NCBI RefSeq assembly: GCF_025370935.1
Contig: NC_133473.1
Span: 13,976,127-14,040,126 of the forward strand
Source: Choristoneura fumiferana
Lineage: Eukaryota > Arthropoda > Insecta > Lepidoptera > Tortricidae
DNA: 64,000 nt
Reading direction: 5' to 3'
In this document: in pieces, positions 1 to 12,649 of the stretch
Layout: every line of letters starts with the position of its first letter
How positions within the stretch are numbered: position 1 is the stretch's first letter
The notes under the pieces: model-generated
What the model saw: the letters and a program-made list of their open reading frames with translations, nothing else
Databases searched by the model: none
Told to the model about the DNA's origin: nothing
Program-made: the position numbers and the translations under genes

Positions 1-234
1 ATTTTTGTTTCGGCGAACTTAGTACAAATTGCGATAGCGTGAATCAGACCGATGAAGAGTTTTATTGTCACTTAATTGATCTATATTCTGACCCAATTGA
101 ATTTTTAAAACATTTTCAATACAAAGAATACTTAACCAAGGAACAGCTAGATACAGGCACCTATCAGTTGCTTGCAACTGCCTGCCTGATAATTTATATA
201 ATAATAATAATAATAATAATTTTCTACAACTCAC
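1..234. other. Left-edge intron sequence of Drp1 with a trinucleotide run
   Basis: This stretch follows the donor of the last visible Drp1 exon, so it is intronic for that gene. It holds an ATA/TAA microsatellite at about 199-220. A short open frame on the plus strand (39-200) is rich in charged and aromatic residues. It could be a piece of an old transposable element, but I do not recognise it. Confidence 0.5.
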
Positions 235-3200
235 CTACTAGCGGATGGATAGAATCCAGAGTTCTACCAAATGTCTCGTGAAAAATGTAGCATATGCGAG
301 CTCCTCCACACAGCTCGGTCGTCTCAATATTCCGAGCGGTACCCTCTATAGTGGAACAGTACGCGCTCGCGAACTTTGTGATTATTTGTAAAAGGGTCTG
401 GTATTTGTCCGACACGTCTTCCCCATATGAATTGAGCAAAGATTGGAATTGAGATATCATTACGTTGACTCGCACCTGAGAAAAACATTTGTTTTGTGTC
501 AGTAATTCTAACAAACCACACATTAGATACAAAATAAGCGCCATGATAACAATGAAATACCCTGCATATCATATGAATAATTTAATTTATTGTGAAAAGA
601 TTCTAGCGGTTCACAATTGAAATCATGCAATAGTATGAAGTTGTCCGATACAGTGTTATTCCTAGTTACATGCGTATGGTAAGTTTTTCCGTCCGTCCCT
701 TAAATTCAATGCATTTTTTGTTCAGAGAATCTTTAACAACTTAAACATATTGCAGATACAACTCCAGTTTTTTAAGATCATCAATACGATAACAGCCTAA
801 TTGTTAACATTGTGCAGTTGTGTTGATATAACATGAGGAATAAAAGGTAGTCACCTTGAGTTCGGGTAAACAGTCTCTTATATGGTGCATAAGAAGTCTG
901 TTCAAAGTTTTAGCCAAGTATGGTGTCCCGTTTCTTGTAGCGATGGTAGGATACTTTCTCTGCAGATACGTCGCTTCGTCTTTCAGAGAGTCCTGATAAC
1001 AGAAATATTTGAGTAACAAGGTGATAAATTAATGATATTGCATTTTTATTAAGTGACTTTACCGCAATCGATTTTTTATCAATAATGTCTTGCTGCGATC
1101 TGTTAACTACGCCAATGATTCCTAGTTTGACGGGGATCACACGCCCGCATAGGATGTCTATCGCGTCAGTGCCTGGAAAAGCAAAATGCATTTTTAGAGT
1201 TTGATATCTAAAAGGAGCCCATACTTGGGCGTCGCTATGGGGGGTAGGTAGGGGCAGCTGCAGGCTGGTTTTGACTGTACCTAAATACGATTCATACTTT
1301 TCACATCCATTATGTCATCGCCTGATAGTGAAATTATTCGGATTAGCCATAATGAAGCGTCGCCATTTCATGCTTTGTTATTGCTAAAACCACCATATCA
1401 TTCAGATCTCATCATTGTACGATCCGGCTACTGACGTGTAGGCATATCGATTAAACAAGGTACCGAAAGCTTATAAACCTGAAGACTAATCCTAAAGATT
1501 AATATACTATACCCTAATATACATTTGATTTAACAAAAGCGTTGATTAATAACTTAATTGGATTTTCACGTATAATTTTGAACTGTAACTTGGTTAAAAA
1601 TGTACCGTATACCGTATATGATACCGAACCCTTGTTGCATGAGTAAAACATTCGAACTCAGCCGGTTTATATATATCATTAAAATATGTTGTATTTACTC
1701 TACTGCACGGAAATTAGATCATCCGGTAAATGTCCAGTGACGTAAATCTTGCTTATTAAATACCAGTTTCCTTGTAACTACAATATTGCCCATTGGATAC
1801 ATAACATGCATGTGTCAGAGATTGACTTTCCATTTTTTATAAAAAATAGAAAAGCAAAATGAACTTGCCGTTGTAAAACATAAGCTCTGATCATAAACTA
1901 ATTTGTTATCATATCATTCCTTACTCATAACACTAACATTATAATTATGCATGTAATAATTATACCTTTAGTTCCACTTGCAGCAAAATTAAAAATTCAG
2001 ATAGACGTCATTAACCATATTTATGGGTTAATAGTTCCATACATTTTCCCACTATACTGCACTAGGCTAGCAGTATTGTAGCAATAATAATAAAAATAAT
2101 AATAAAAGATATTTATTTAATAGTTTGCTTACAAATTCTACATAGGTACATAACAAATAATAAGTACAATCAAACTATCAAAAGGGAAAGCGACTCAGCT
2201 TATGCCTGCGCCTTGCAGAACAAAGTCCCTTGGTTAACAGACGCTATAGGTATCCCACTAATATCTTTGTTTGTGAAGATATTTGGTTGTTTTGTAAAGA
2301 TGTTTAGCTGTTTATTGTTACTAAATCACGTCTAAACCGCTGAACCGATTTATAGATGAAATTCTGTATACAGATAGTTTGAGTCACGGAAACGAATACT
2401 ACTCGGACAGAGTCGCAGGCAACAGCTAGTTTATCATATTTCCTTCTAAAACTGTTACACCATAAGTTCTAAGCCTTATTTTGCCCACTAATTCCATTTA
2501 GTATTTTTTTAGCTCTTCTGTTCATTTCCTCTTCATTTGGCGCCAACTAGAAGACAGATAGGGAATAATTCATACCTGCATCCATGAGATCAAGTTTAGT
2601 GACCACAGCCAAAGTTCTCCTTCCATCAGGATCCACATCTTTTGCCATTTTGATAGCCTCACTGGTCGCCATGTCTGTATTAGCAGCGGTCAAAGCCAAA
2701 ATGATTGAGTTTGGATTTGCTACATACTTAATTATAAGGTTTCTGATTTGGTTTTCTATATCTTCAGGCTGGTCCCCGATGGGTACCTAGGAAAAGGAAA
2801 ATGTATTATTATGATTAGCTAATTAATTTACAATCAAAATACATTAATATTTTTTGTTAATCTAACTAATTTACAAAATTCTCAGGTTAAAAATGTTTGT
2901 AACCAAACTCCTTCAAATCGAAACGGCTTGACCGAATTTTATGAAATTTTTGTATATAATGAAATTTTGGTAGGTCTAAGAATAAGACATAAACTATTTT
3001 TCATACTTCTACGCGGACGGAGTCGCGGATAACAGACAGCAGAGAGAAGAGGGTGGGTATTATTATAAAATTGCATCATCTGTGATAGTCAGAGGGCTGA
3101 TAGCTTAATTTGCATTAATTGTGACAAATGTGACCAGAATATAGTTTTATTTTTACTTTCCACATACAACAGGGTTAATAATTGTTACAAATAAATCCTG

Positions 3201-6200
3201 CATTAACTAGTAATTAGTTTTTTGTATAATTTAACTAAATTTTGCCTCATAATCAACAGAGCTATTGCTCATATATTAGGAAATTATTTTTGATATTTTT
3301 CTCCATTTTAAAAAAAAGGTAAACAATATTGACATCCAAATATAAAATGTTCTCTTTTTAAAAATGAATAACTGTTAGTTATAAAAGCGTAATAATATAA
3401 ATGGCCATTGCTTGTTGTTATTTAGTAGGTAAAAAGTAAAAATAATGTAATGGCCATACAGTTACTTGCAGATATTTATTATATTAGAGTAAATATACCT
3501 TTGTGATGCCCGGGAGATCCACAAGAGTAAGGTTGACTACTTTGGTAGAGAAAATCTTGAGATTGATTGGTTCTGGACATATGCCCTTGTTGCTGCCAGC
3601 CATGCGGTCTGTCTCTTTCTCTATCTCCTCTCTGATCTGTTCGAAGTCTGAATAGACCTTGTCTTTTGTGTGAAGGAATTTTCCCCATTCTTCTAAGTTT
3701 ACAGTACCTGTAACAAAGAAAAGACTTTTAAAATATTTTTTAAAGCAGTGTTCTGCTTATATGCACTGATTGTTTATGTCACAGAGTACATATATAACAG
3801 AGACACCACCTAGTACAAGCAAATGGTATCACCCTAGTACTGGCTATTCAACTGGCTATTTTTCTTTCCTTCGATTTCCAATAGATGGCACCAGTGAGAA
3901 CACAAATAACACGATACGTATTGCCATCTAGTGAGACACTAAGGATACGGTACACTGACAACAACCAACAAGCTCACCAAATGAGCCTAGACGACTAGAG
4001 ATACGCATGATGTCTCTGTCTTATTTACGTCATTAGAAGAGAATGGCATGTTTCTCTCAAATAGTTTCGACGAATGTGAGCAAGCGCGGGGCAAGCCCAG
4101 CAAGCGCATTCCGGTTATTCGCCATCTAGCGTCACAATTGCAAAACACTATGAAAGCCTCATAGCTGAAATGTAGCCACATGTAGCCTATACTTTCGTAT
4201 TCTCAATTTATTATTTTTATGGTGTTTCTTATCTTCAAATTAAGGAGTTGAATTAAGGTTGATGTGAAGTTGTGTTTATAAAATAAAGTCTAGTCTTTAT
4301 TTTAATCTTAATATTTGTACTTAATTTGGCTTATTCACATTTTATAATTTACAAATGTTAATAGTAGTGCCATCTATTGCTGTTTTTTTGTATTAAATAT
4401 AGCGTGTAGGGATTGGTAGGCCATGTTTATGTCAAAGTCAAGGTCAAAATATCTTTATTCTATTTAGGCTATAAAGAGCAATTATGAATGTCAAAAAAAA
4501 ATCCACCACCTAATAAACTCTGAACATGGATATATTTTTTTAAAAGAAGCAAAAATGGTGGATTTTAAAGGAGAATACATATCTCAAAATAGGTGGCTGT
4601 AAAAATGTTGATCTTTTTGACTCAAATATGCAATGACAATGACATACATCCTTTCCATATTTGCAACACAATTTACATACATTCAGTCATGTTTTTATCA
4701 TCCACTCCAATATATGTATGTTTGTATGTATAATTCTTTATTGTACATAAAACACATAACAAGTAACAGATTACAATGAGAAACAGATGTATAGAGAAGA
4801 AGAAGAGGCAAACTTATACCATAAAGGGATGTCCATCCATGGTACTGACTAGCTGACTATATTTAAAAAAGATAGTTTGATGAAGGGCAATAACAAAACA
4901 AAAAACTATGTTGTCAAATGACATAGTTCAACATTGTGTTTCAATAGAATACTATTTATAATATGAATGACATTACAAAACAACAGTTTACAGAATGTTG
5001 TGAAATAAAGTAAGTTGAAAAATGATAATGAATGACATTAGTAGACATTAAGGCAGACCCCAGACCTACTGACTCTGTTCTGATTACTTCTGATTCATTT
5101 CTATTTTCGAAGACTAAGATCAAAATAGAAACTGTGTTCATTATCACAAACATGAGGGCCAGCCAGAATATTCTGATTGGCAATACTGTAGATGGTTTGC
5201 TGACTGGGCATTCCTGCCAAACCGGGTCTGTAGAAGTGTCACAAGTGATACATTTTGTATTGCATTCTAGCCGTCCGGTTTAAATTCTTTCCTGTTCTAG
5301 ATAGAATAGAATCGGTATGTCTGTGGCCGGTCTAAAAACCAGCCAACAGCATCCAAATTAGTTTGAATACCAACCTGATGAAAATAAAGAATTGGATAGC
5401 TGAGATATGGGGTTCCATGAAGCTGGCACTGTTGTCTGCAGTCTTAAGGCTATGTATAAATATAACAGTCAATTCTACACACTATCATAATTGACCAAAA
5501 TGAAGGGTTTTACTGTTACCCCTGTTAAGTACCCTAAAGTAATAGTATAATTACTTGAGTTAAACTGTTATTGCATCCAGTTATCCTTAGTTTAGCCTGA
5601 ATTTTTGAAGATTCCTATGACAGATTATGTAATGCTGTCTTTGTTTGTTTAGTCCAAATAAACAAAGTCATCATCACATTTATCTATCACATAGAATTTA
5701 TCAATGAGTGATGAAACAAGCCCTCAACCAAGAAGTTTTGGCTAAAAATCTTATATCTAATTCAAGCTGTATTTGCTGGAAGTACTTTTTATGCACTATA
5801 ATTTTCAGATATACCTACCTACTAAATTTCAAGTCTATCTAACACCTTTAAATCAGCAATTCTTGTATATACATAATCAGAATCTCGGAAACGGCTCCAA
5901 CAATTTCGATGAAATTTGGTATGTGGGGGTTTTCAGGGATGAAAAATCAATCTAGCTCGGTTTTATCTCTGGGAAAACGCTTATTATCGAGTTTTAGCCT
6001 GAGCAAAGCTCGTTCGCCCAGGCACTTAGAGTACTATGAGTGAAACTTTAACTGCAAGATTAATTTAAATCAACTAATGCAAACAAACCAAATCAACAAC
6101 AAATGGTAGACATTGTTAAGTGTAAAACTATCTAAAATAAAAAATCCTTATTTAACAAAAAGGCACAAAAGGTCTTGTAAGAAAACATTGAATAAAGGGC

Positions 6201-7156
6201 ATACTGATCAAAAAAATTAAAATCAACACAAATAGATAACATACTTGTTAAGATCAATAATTTTCAATTCATGCTGACTTTATAACCTACATTGATGCCA
6301 ACTAATAGCAAGCAGTTATTGAGATGATAGACACAATAGCACAATCATTGGATTATTATGTGTTGGCATTGAAGAATCACAAAGGCACAATAAAACCGAT
6401 GTTGCATGACATAAAAATTGAAAACATTCTTTGTACCAAGATTTGCATTATCAACAAAGTCAGGGTTAAACAAGCCAATGAATTAAAAAATTAGGTCAAT
6501 AACATTAAATGTTCTTTTTTCACATAAAAAGCAAAACACAAAACACAAGTCTAATTAGTCTTACAAATTATGAATATAGCAACTAGCTAGTGTACATAAA
6601 TAAGGTACTGAGAGGCGTCCTTACCTTCTTCAGCAGATCGGTGTTCCTTGCTATCTTTGGGGCTGTATACTAGCTGTAAGATGAGGGGCCGCCGAGTAAC
6701 GATGCCCGTACCACGGGGCAGAAACGAGCGCCCAACTAAACTCTCGATCACGGAACTCTTCCCTGAACTCTATCATTAAGGAAAAATAACTTTATTAATA
6801 AGTTATTAACTAACAAGATCATTGGAATGAAAAGAAAGTACAGTTTCGCATGCAGTGTTAGTAACGATGTCCGTTAATGAGACTGGACAATGGTCAATGA
6901 CAGCAGTTAGCCAGTTCACTGAAATTAAATGGGGACAAAGAACTTTGTGACATAACAACCAATATCTTGAAGGCCAGGGCACATGGCTCTTTTATATCAA
7001 TTTTTCAATTAAGTATCATTCACGTTGTTACGCAACAACAAGAAAAATATGTACCTGTGTTCCTAAAACTATGATTTGAGGTAACTGGATGGCATCTGCT
7101 CCGACCGTATTAAAAACGTCTTGTAATTTATTTATAACAGGTATAAGTGCTTCCAT
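235..7156 (-). CDS. Drp1: Dynamin-related protein 1 (mitochondrial and peroxisomal fission GTPase), 5' part, exons 1-7
   Basis: Seven coding exons at 7156-7055, 6769-6625, 3707-3499, 2786-2576, 1172-1063, 992-855 and 475-235 join in frame through GT/AG introns. They encode the first 385 residues; the remaining stalk and GED exons lie beyond the left edge. The start is the ATG opening MEALIPVINKLQDVF, the usual Drp1 N terminus. The GTPase domain shows the P-loop GTQSSGKSS (residues 32-40, Lys38), DLPG (146-149) and TKLD (215-218), all at the same numbers as in human DNM1L. Exons 6-7 enter the middle/stalk region (for example ARNIETTELCGGARICYIF). In the family, cytosolic Drp1 is recruited to mitochondria and peroxisomes, oligomerises around the membrane and constricts it using GTP. 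Intron 2 is about 2.9 kb and holds repeat fragments but no exon I can see. The gene is head-to-head with TIPRL. No break was seen. Confidence 0.96.
2310..2437 (-). repeat. Fragment of a short interspersed repeat (CTAGCTGTTGCC type)
   Basis: In Drp1 intron 4, read on the minus strand, this begins at the 'ctagctgttgcctgcgactc' head and runs into an 'aaccgatttatag' tail. The same head recurs at 15866, 27418, 53813 and 59668, so it is a dispersed lepidopteran SINE or LINE-tail family. The piece at 2915-3036 is another degraded copy. Confidence 0.6.
2915..3036 (-). repeat. Degraded copy of the same interspersed repeat
   Basis: Just upstream of Drp1 exon 4, in intron 3. On the minus strand it reads 'tgttatccgcgactccgtc', then a variable body ending near 'ttcgatttgaag'. 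It resembles the piece at 2310-2437 but is too diverged to place exactly. Confidence 0.5.
5860..6025 (+). repeat. Interspersed repeat fragment in Drp1 intron 2
   Basis: It contains 'aatctcggaaacggctcc' and 'caatttcgatgaaatttgg', followed by a tail ending near 'gctcgttcgcccagg'. The first part recurs in inverted orientation at 34722-34772 and 39208-39240, so it is a dispersed element and not gene sequence. Confidence 0.55.
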
Positions 7157-7869
7157 AATTAGCTAAAGGATTTAATACACTCAGGAAATGTAATTACGTT
7201 GTGATTTTAAGTTCAATAAAGACCGAAAATATTGTTCCAACGAACTTTTAGCAAAACACAATAACACGACCGGTAAAAATCGGCCATATTGATTTCAGAA
7301 ATTTGACACAGGGTTGCTGTTGTGAAAAATATTTGTCTCCTTCTCCTGTTGGAGGACTTGGAGGTACACAGCGAAAGTTCACGCTATAACATCGTGTATC
7401 ACCGCGCGTCACGAATAGAGGGCTTTATTGCTTTAAAGCGAACTCTATCGATCCCTTTACAACACAAAGAAGGATTAGATTCAATAGGTGGTGCCAGATA
7501 ATAATAAAATAAAAAACAAAAATGTAACCAATCATACATAAACCCGGATTTTTAAACCCACGGACTGACAAGGAATTAGTTATTATCAATTGTGAGATGT
7601 AATTTTTTTTTCTGGGTAGTTAATGTTTTGCCCTATGGGCTAATGTGACAAATTTGTACGTTGCCCGTTTCAAAAAAAAAAAAAAAAAAAAATGTATAGT
7701 CTGTGCTCGCTTGCTATCCTATCTGTCAAAGTGCCAATGTCCTCCTCTATCTATCAAAATTGACTTGACAACTTCTTGACTGACAAGCCAGCCAGCCAAA
7801 GCCAGAAAATATTAAAAATCAAACCTTTAAATATTCTTCTTAAAAACTACCAATTCAATTTCTAAGACA
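7157..7869. promoter_or_regulatory. Divergent intergenic region, probable bidirectional promoter of Drp1 and TIPRL
   Basis: The two start codons face away from each other, 713 bases apart. No other gene fits between them, so both promoters and 5' UTRs must lie here or overlap. A TATCGAT motif sits at 7446-7452; it resembles the core of the DRE element (TATCGATA) bound by DREF at insect housekeeping promoters. No TATA box stands out. A run of about 20 A at 7671-7692 may mark an old retroposed insert. Shared regulation is inference. Confidence 0.6.
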
Positions 7870-10800
7870 ATGCTTACTTTACAGGTCAGTTGTGTTTAAT
7901 TCTTGCAAGGTTTTTTAATGTCTCAGAACGTTCACCATTACCTACAAAATTCATGTTACAGGAGACAAGCGTCGATGCTAGGCGGCATCCCAGTAATTTG
8001 AACTCGATAGAGTTCGGTCCGTGGCATATATCTTACGATATGAGCTGTATCCTGCCCAGCATGTGTTCAACGAAAGTTGTTTGCGAGAGGAATGATGATC
8101 AATTTTGCCAATTTTGTATGTAAGTATGCTATGCTATGCTGCTTGTTAGCAAGATTCTGGGCGGATTTTAAGATGCTTTATAAGGCAAGTAAGGCGTGAG
8201 ATGAGAAAATTCGTTACTTATAGATTGAGACATTACCTACAATTTCATACTTTTTTCAGTAATTAGACTAATTTAGACAGTATTTATACCTGAAATAAAA
8301 ATAAGTTTTTGAGAAAACTAAATATTATAGACACTTTCTTTATAGATTGACTTGATTATTGCATTGTCATTGAAGCTCTGTAATAAATGTACCAAGTTTC
8401 AAGTGAATCAAATCATTGGAAGTGAGTTTAATTGCAATAAAAAGATGTTAATTTTAAAAATAGGTAATTTTCGTTTACCTATTACTTTGCTTGATGATAG
8501 CATCAATGTTCAAGAATTTCCAAACAACCAAGAGGGAATAATGTTACAAGCACAAACAAAACAAATGTGGTAAGCAGTTTTTTCTGTTCATTGTGTAGCT
8601 GATATGCTTGCCACTAGGTTTACTTGATAACACATGTAATGAACAGAGAGAACACTTGACTCTAGGGGTGTGTAGTCATAGCTGGGCCTTTAAAATAACT
8701 AAGTTTCAAAAGTTTGCACACGAAGTAAAGTAAAAGTTGTGTACTTCATATTTTGTAATAGACTCATTAGAAGTTAAGCCACACTGCTTTAGCAGGCATG
8801 TTCTAAATTTAATTTGTAGTTTGCTTTTTAATCTGTGTAGTGGTAATTTTTTTTTTCAGATACTGTAAAGAGCTTAGCATCCCACATTTTCCTGACATGG
8901 TGTTTCCCAAGAACAATTTGTCATTGACACACCAAAATGGTGCTAAAATCAGTTTTAACCCTTTGGATGCTCTAAAACTTGTGGCTTGTACTGTTGACGC
9001 TATTGAGGTGTCTTGTGCTGAAGTGTGGCAAGAGGCTAGGTAAAAAGCTATTTAATTTATATTTTTAAATAGATGGTTACCTACTAGATAATACCTGTGA
9101 CTTTAAACTCAAACCATCCAGATAGGCACAACCTATAAGTACTTTGTTTTTTTAGCATTAGAAAGAAAGTAAGCGATCTTGACATGTCTTTTTATTGAAG
9201 AAACATTTTGAAAAATAGGTCACAGCAAATATGTAACAAATAGCAAGGGCATATAATAATTTACATGCTCTTGGCATCATAAGTAATAGTTACTGTTTTT
9301 TCAAAAACGTTTTTCAATACAATGACTTGTCATATTGTTTACCCTTTTTCCAATGCTAAAAAAAAACAAAGTATAGGGCTTCTCAAGGCTAGAGTGAATA
9401 GGCTTTTACTGAATCAGTGTAATATGTACATCTTTTGGCTTCATCTACACTTTTCATCAGGTGAGATAGGTGTCAATGATGGGCCAGTTTTATGTAAAAG
9501 AAAAACATGAGTTTTTTTAGAAGCTTATATTTTAACAAGGCTTTAGTACACCAAATGTGACTATGTCAGCCTCATGGGGAACCTCAGATGCATGTTACAC
9601 TCTCCCTTGTACCGAAACCTAGTCTCTGGATGCAAAGGCCCGTCTAATGAACTTGTATCACCATAGTTTCTTCTGAGTGGTCAGAGAGAGAATCAAAATC
9701 ATAAGTTAAATTGAATTTCTAGGATTTTACTATATTTAGTTGAAATTTTGGAATTTTGGCTGTTGAACTTTATGGTACTTAACCACTGGACTTTTTTCTT
9801 TTTCTTCAACATAGTCAGGTTTTTGTTTTTAAAATTTATTTCTTATTTTTAATATTTGAATGAAGCTTGAATTTTTATTTTATTTAGACCAGATGCAACA
9901 AAGAAGAAAAAATCTTTTGACTGGACTTTTTCTACAAACTACCAGGGGACCCTGTCTGATAATATAATTGTAGAGCCCTCGGAGGAGGGTATTAATTTTG
10001 AATTGTTGAAGCAAAAAGATCAGATATTATTCTATCATGATTTAACATTGTTTGAGGATGAACTGCATGATCATGGAATATCCAAATTGTCAGTCAAAAT
10101 TGTAAGTATTTTTTTTTTTTTTGTGTAATCATATACTTACACCTCTCCATTTCTTCCGTGGATGTCGTAAGAGGCGACTGAGGATATAGGTTAAGGTATA
10201 CCGTAGACGACAGGCTAGCAACCTGTCACTATTGTACCATTTTCGTCAAACTTAAAACCTAAAATTGCTAAAAGTGGCTCCGAAGCAGTAACATTTCGTG
10301 TGCTCTGCCTACCCCATATTGGGAATACAGGCGTGATGTTTGTGAGTGTGTGTGTGTGTGTGTGTGTGTGATTCCTAGTTATGTTTGATAAAATCTGTTC
10401 AGCGGTTTTTGAGATGCTGAACTTTGAAATGACAATGTTGTCAACATTTTTTTTCCACTTTTCTAAGATTAGGTTATTTTTAAGTATTTTTATTTTACAG
10501 AGAGTAATGCCGACACATTGGTTTGTTCTTCTAAGATACTTCTTAAGAGTTGACGATGTGTTGGTACGATCAAATGAGACTAGATTGTTTCATATGGCAA
10601 ACACCAACTATGTTATAAGAGAATATACTGTAAAAGAATCAAAAGCTGCAGATTTAAAGGTAGGTAATGAATTGTTGCAAAAATGTTAGAATGTCCCATC
10701 ATAACCCTTAAACCGATCCTATTAACGCATTCACTGCCACCTGACTTGACTTGACTGACCACAGGTGCCACCGTCGCACATGTGCGTTCAAAATATATGA

Positions 10801-12576
10801 ATAATTTTGACAGCGGCACTGGGGGGGTAGTTCCAAAAACGCATGTATGCGTCGGTGGCAGTGAATGAGTTAAAGTACCTACTGTAGTACAAATCAATTA
10901 CCAAGTGCCAAGTGACAAATAGTTTTCAATAATTGGAATTATCATAAAATACAGTGAAATTTGTATCATGTTGCTAAACACATTATTCATTATAAATATT
11001 ATAATTAGATATAAACCTATGTGGTCCATAAACGGCCTTAGTCCTGATAAGGGAAAAAAGTAAGTAATGCTATACCTAGTGCCATCCACAAAGACGCGTG
11101 ACTTTGACAAAATTAGACATTAATGACATTGTAATAACAACCACGGCACGCGACATCGTGAATGACTCTACCTATAGGCAGGTTCTAAAATATATCCTTT
11201 AACTCTATACTATACATATGTTTGACTAAAATTTAATCTGTTCAAGTTACGATTATAAGTCGAGGATAGTGCACCGATTTTCCAAAGATTGGGTTCAATT
11301 CCCGAATCGAGTAAAAGTTTTTTTTTGAAATCTATGTATGCTTTTTTTCTTGTCGTTGAACAGAACTTTGTATCTCTTATAGTTACAGACTTGCCCATAA
11401 TGATGTAGTGATGTATCTAAAGGTGTCACCCTGTGTACCGTAATATGAGCAAATAATTAAAACATGGATCATACTCGTCAAACTGAACAACATTAGTTCA
11501 GCGACTTTTAAAAATAATTACTTTTTTAATTTTTATTACACTTTTAAGTTTATTCGAAGAAGCAATGTAAAGCAAAATGCTTGAAGTTTGTGGCGTGACA
11601 GGCGACGTCAGTTAAAGGGTCCACGGAAAGAACATGTCTAGTCACCTTTTTTTAAATTGAGATTTTAATCTCAAAATGTAGAGCTCACAACGTACTATGA
11701 CTTACCACTGAATTAAATAATCTGAAAGCAATATAAGATCTATTTTTTTATCTTTTAAATAAATCGTAACCATAGTAATTGTTGCGTACATTGATAGCAG
11801 TTTTTTTTGTAGCTTTTGATAGCAGTATATAATTGTAGTATATATGTACTGTGTGATAATTTGTATGAAAAAAAGAAAATTGAAAGACTCCATTATTTTT
11901 AAAAGTTGCTGAACTAGTTGTTCAGATTGACGAGGATGATCTATGTTTGAATTTTTTGCTCATATTACAGGCCACACCCAGTATAGTATAAATCAGTCTT
12001 ATTAGAATACATCTCATTATTATGGTTTAGTCACATTTACTATTTATAATTTGTTTGAAGTAGTTTTTTTTTATTCAACTGAATGGCAAACGAGCAAGTG
12101 GGTCTCCTGATGGTAAGAGATCACCACCGCCCAAAAACGTCTGCAACCCCAGGGGTATTGCACATGCGTTGCCAACCTAGAGGCCTAAGATGGAATACCT
12201 CAAGTGCCAGTATTTTCACCGGCTGTCATACTCTCCACGCCAAAACACAATAGGGCAAGCACTGCTGCTTCACGGCAGAATTAGCGAGCAAGATGGTGGT
12301 AGCAATCCGGGTGGACCTTGCAGAAGGTCCTACCACCTACTATTTTACATGCTCTTCCAACATCATTTCCTGAGACTTAGTTCAAGCTTACATTTATCCA
12401 CTTTAATTTCCATTCTGATCGTAGATTGGTAAAAGTTTTTGATAACGGAATTGTTTATGTTTCAGATCCCTACAGCACAAATGAAGGAGGCAGATGACGT
12501 CATTCCATTCATGCCTGTGAAAAAGAAAGTAGTTCACAAACTAATAGTAAATTCAGAGTCAAATTCTAGTTCATAG
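7870..12576 (+). CDS. Tiprl: TIP41-like protein (TIPRL), regulator of PP2A-family phosphatases, complete
   Basis: Six exons at 7870-7884, 7962-8119, 8860-9039, 9888-10101, 10501-10659 and 12466-12576 join in frame through GT/AG introns. They give 278 residues, close to the roughly 270 of vertebrate TIPRL. Recognisable TIP41 blocks are FGPW in exon 2, LPHF-like IPHFPDMVFPKNN in exon 3, SFDWTFSTNYQGTL and LFEDELHDHGISKLSVKI in exon 4, and RVMPTHWFVLLRYFLRVDDV with TRLFH and REYT in exon 5. The C-terminal exon is short and less conserved, ending in a Ser-rich tail. The family binds catalytic subunits of PP2A, PP4 and PP6 and acts with Tap42/alpha4 in TOR signalling, in the cytosol. The start rests on a five-codon first exon followed by a good donor; a different upstream start cannot be excluded. 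Intron 5 (1.8 kb) holds three repeats. Confidence 0.94.
10128..10371 (+). repeat. Interspersed repeat with (GT)n tail in TIPRL intron 4
   Basis: It starts near 'ttccgtggatgtcgtaagag' and ends in 'cccaatattggg'-like sequence and a GT run (10342-10370). Its 3' half recurs inverted at 27268-27358, and its 5' part recurs at 21300-21345. The order head, body, dinucleotide tail fits a short retroposon; the family name is unknown to me. Confidence 0.65.
10722..10873. mobile_element. MITE with about 20-base inverted ends in TIPRL intron 5
   Basis: The left end 'ttaacgcattcactgccacc' matches the reverse complement of the right end 'ggtggcagtgaatgagttaa' with one mismatch. The 152-base element has no coding capacity. 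It lies 63 bases after the donor of TIPRL exon 5. Confidence 0.75.
11070..11178 (-). mobile_element. Short dispersed element, family shared with 22445-22555
   Basis: Read on the minus strand it runs from 'gtagagtcattcacgatg' to 'gatggcactaggtata'. A close copy in the opposite orientation is at 22445-22555, and a partial copy is at 33219-33273. Repeated short non-coding units like this fit a MITE. Confidence 0.65.
11426..11984. mobile_element. MITE, CCGGGTGTGGCCTGTAAT family, long copy
   Basis: The arm at 11436-11515 ('accgtaatatgagcaaataa', 'cgactttt') pairs with the inverted arm at 11893-11980 ('ttgctcatattacaggccac'). Two shorter members are at 35141-35505 and 39241-39606. The centre is AT-rich with no intact frame. 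TA-flanked, mariner-like ends are likely but weakly preserved on the left. Confidence 0.7.
12065..12345 (+). repeat. 280-base interspersed repeat (four copies in window)
   Basis: It begins with a T-run and 'gaatggcaaacgagcaagtg', includes 'gatggtaagagatcaccacc', and ends near 'aaggtcctaccacc'. A full second copy is at 51572-51850 and partial inverted copies are at 32455-32630 and 35913-36036. It lies in TIPRL intron 5. It has no convincing coding frame and fits a SINE or LINE 3' end. Confidence 0.75.
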
Positions 12577-12643
12577 CGAGTCCACTTACAACTTTTCATT
12601 AATAATTCAGCAATAATAAGTTTAATATTAAGATGTACAGTAA

Positions 12644-12649
12644 AATAAA
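12644..12649 (+). terminator. Polyadenylation signal of TIPRL
   Basis: A canonical AATAAA lies 68 bases after the TIPRL stop codon, the usual place for a short 3' UTR. Confidence 0.6.

Noticed and set aside
8352..8573. An extra TIPRL exon
   Set aside because: The flanking exons join in frame (AT + A) without it, and its text does not match the family.
10381..10689. A separate 102-codon gene
   Set aside because: It is TIPRL exon 5 read with upstream intron sequence.
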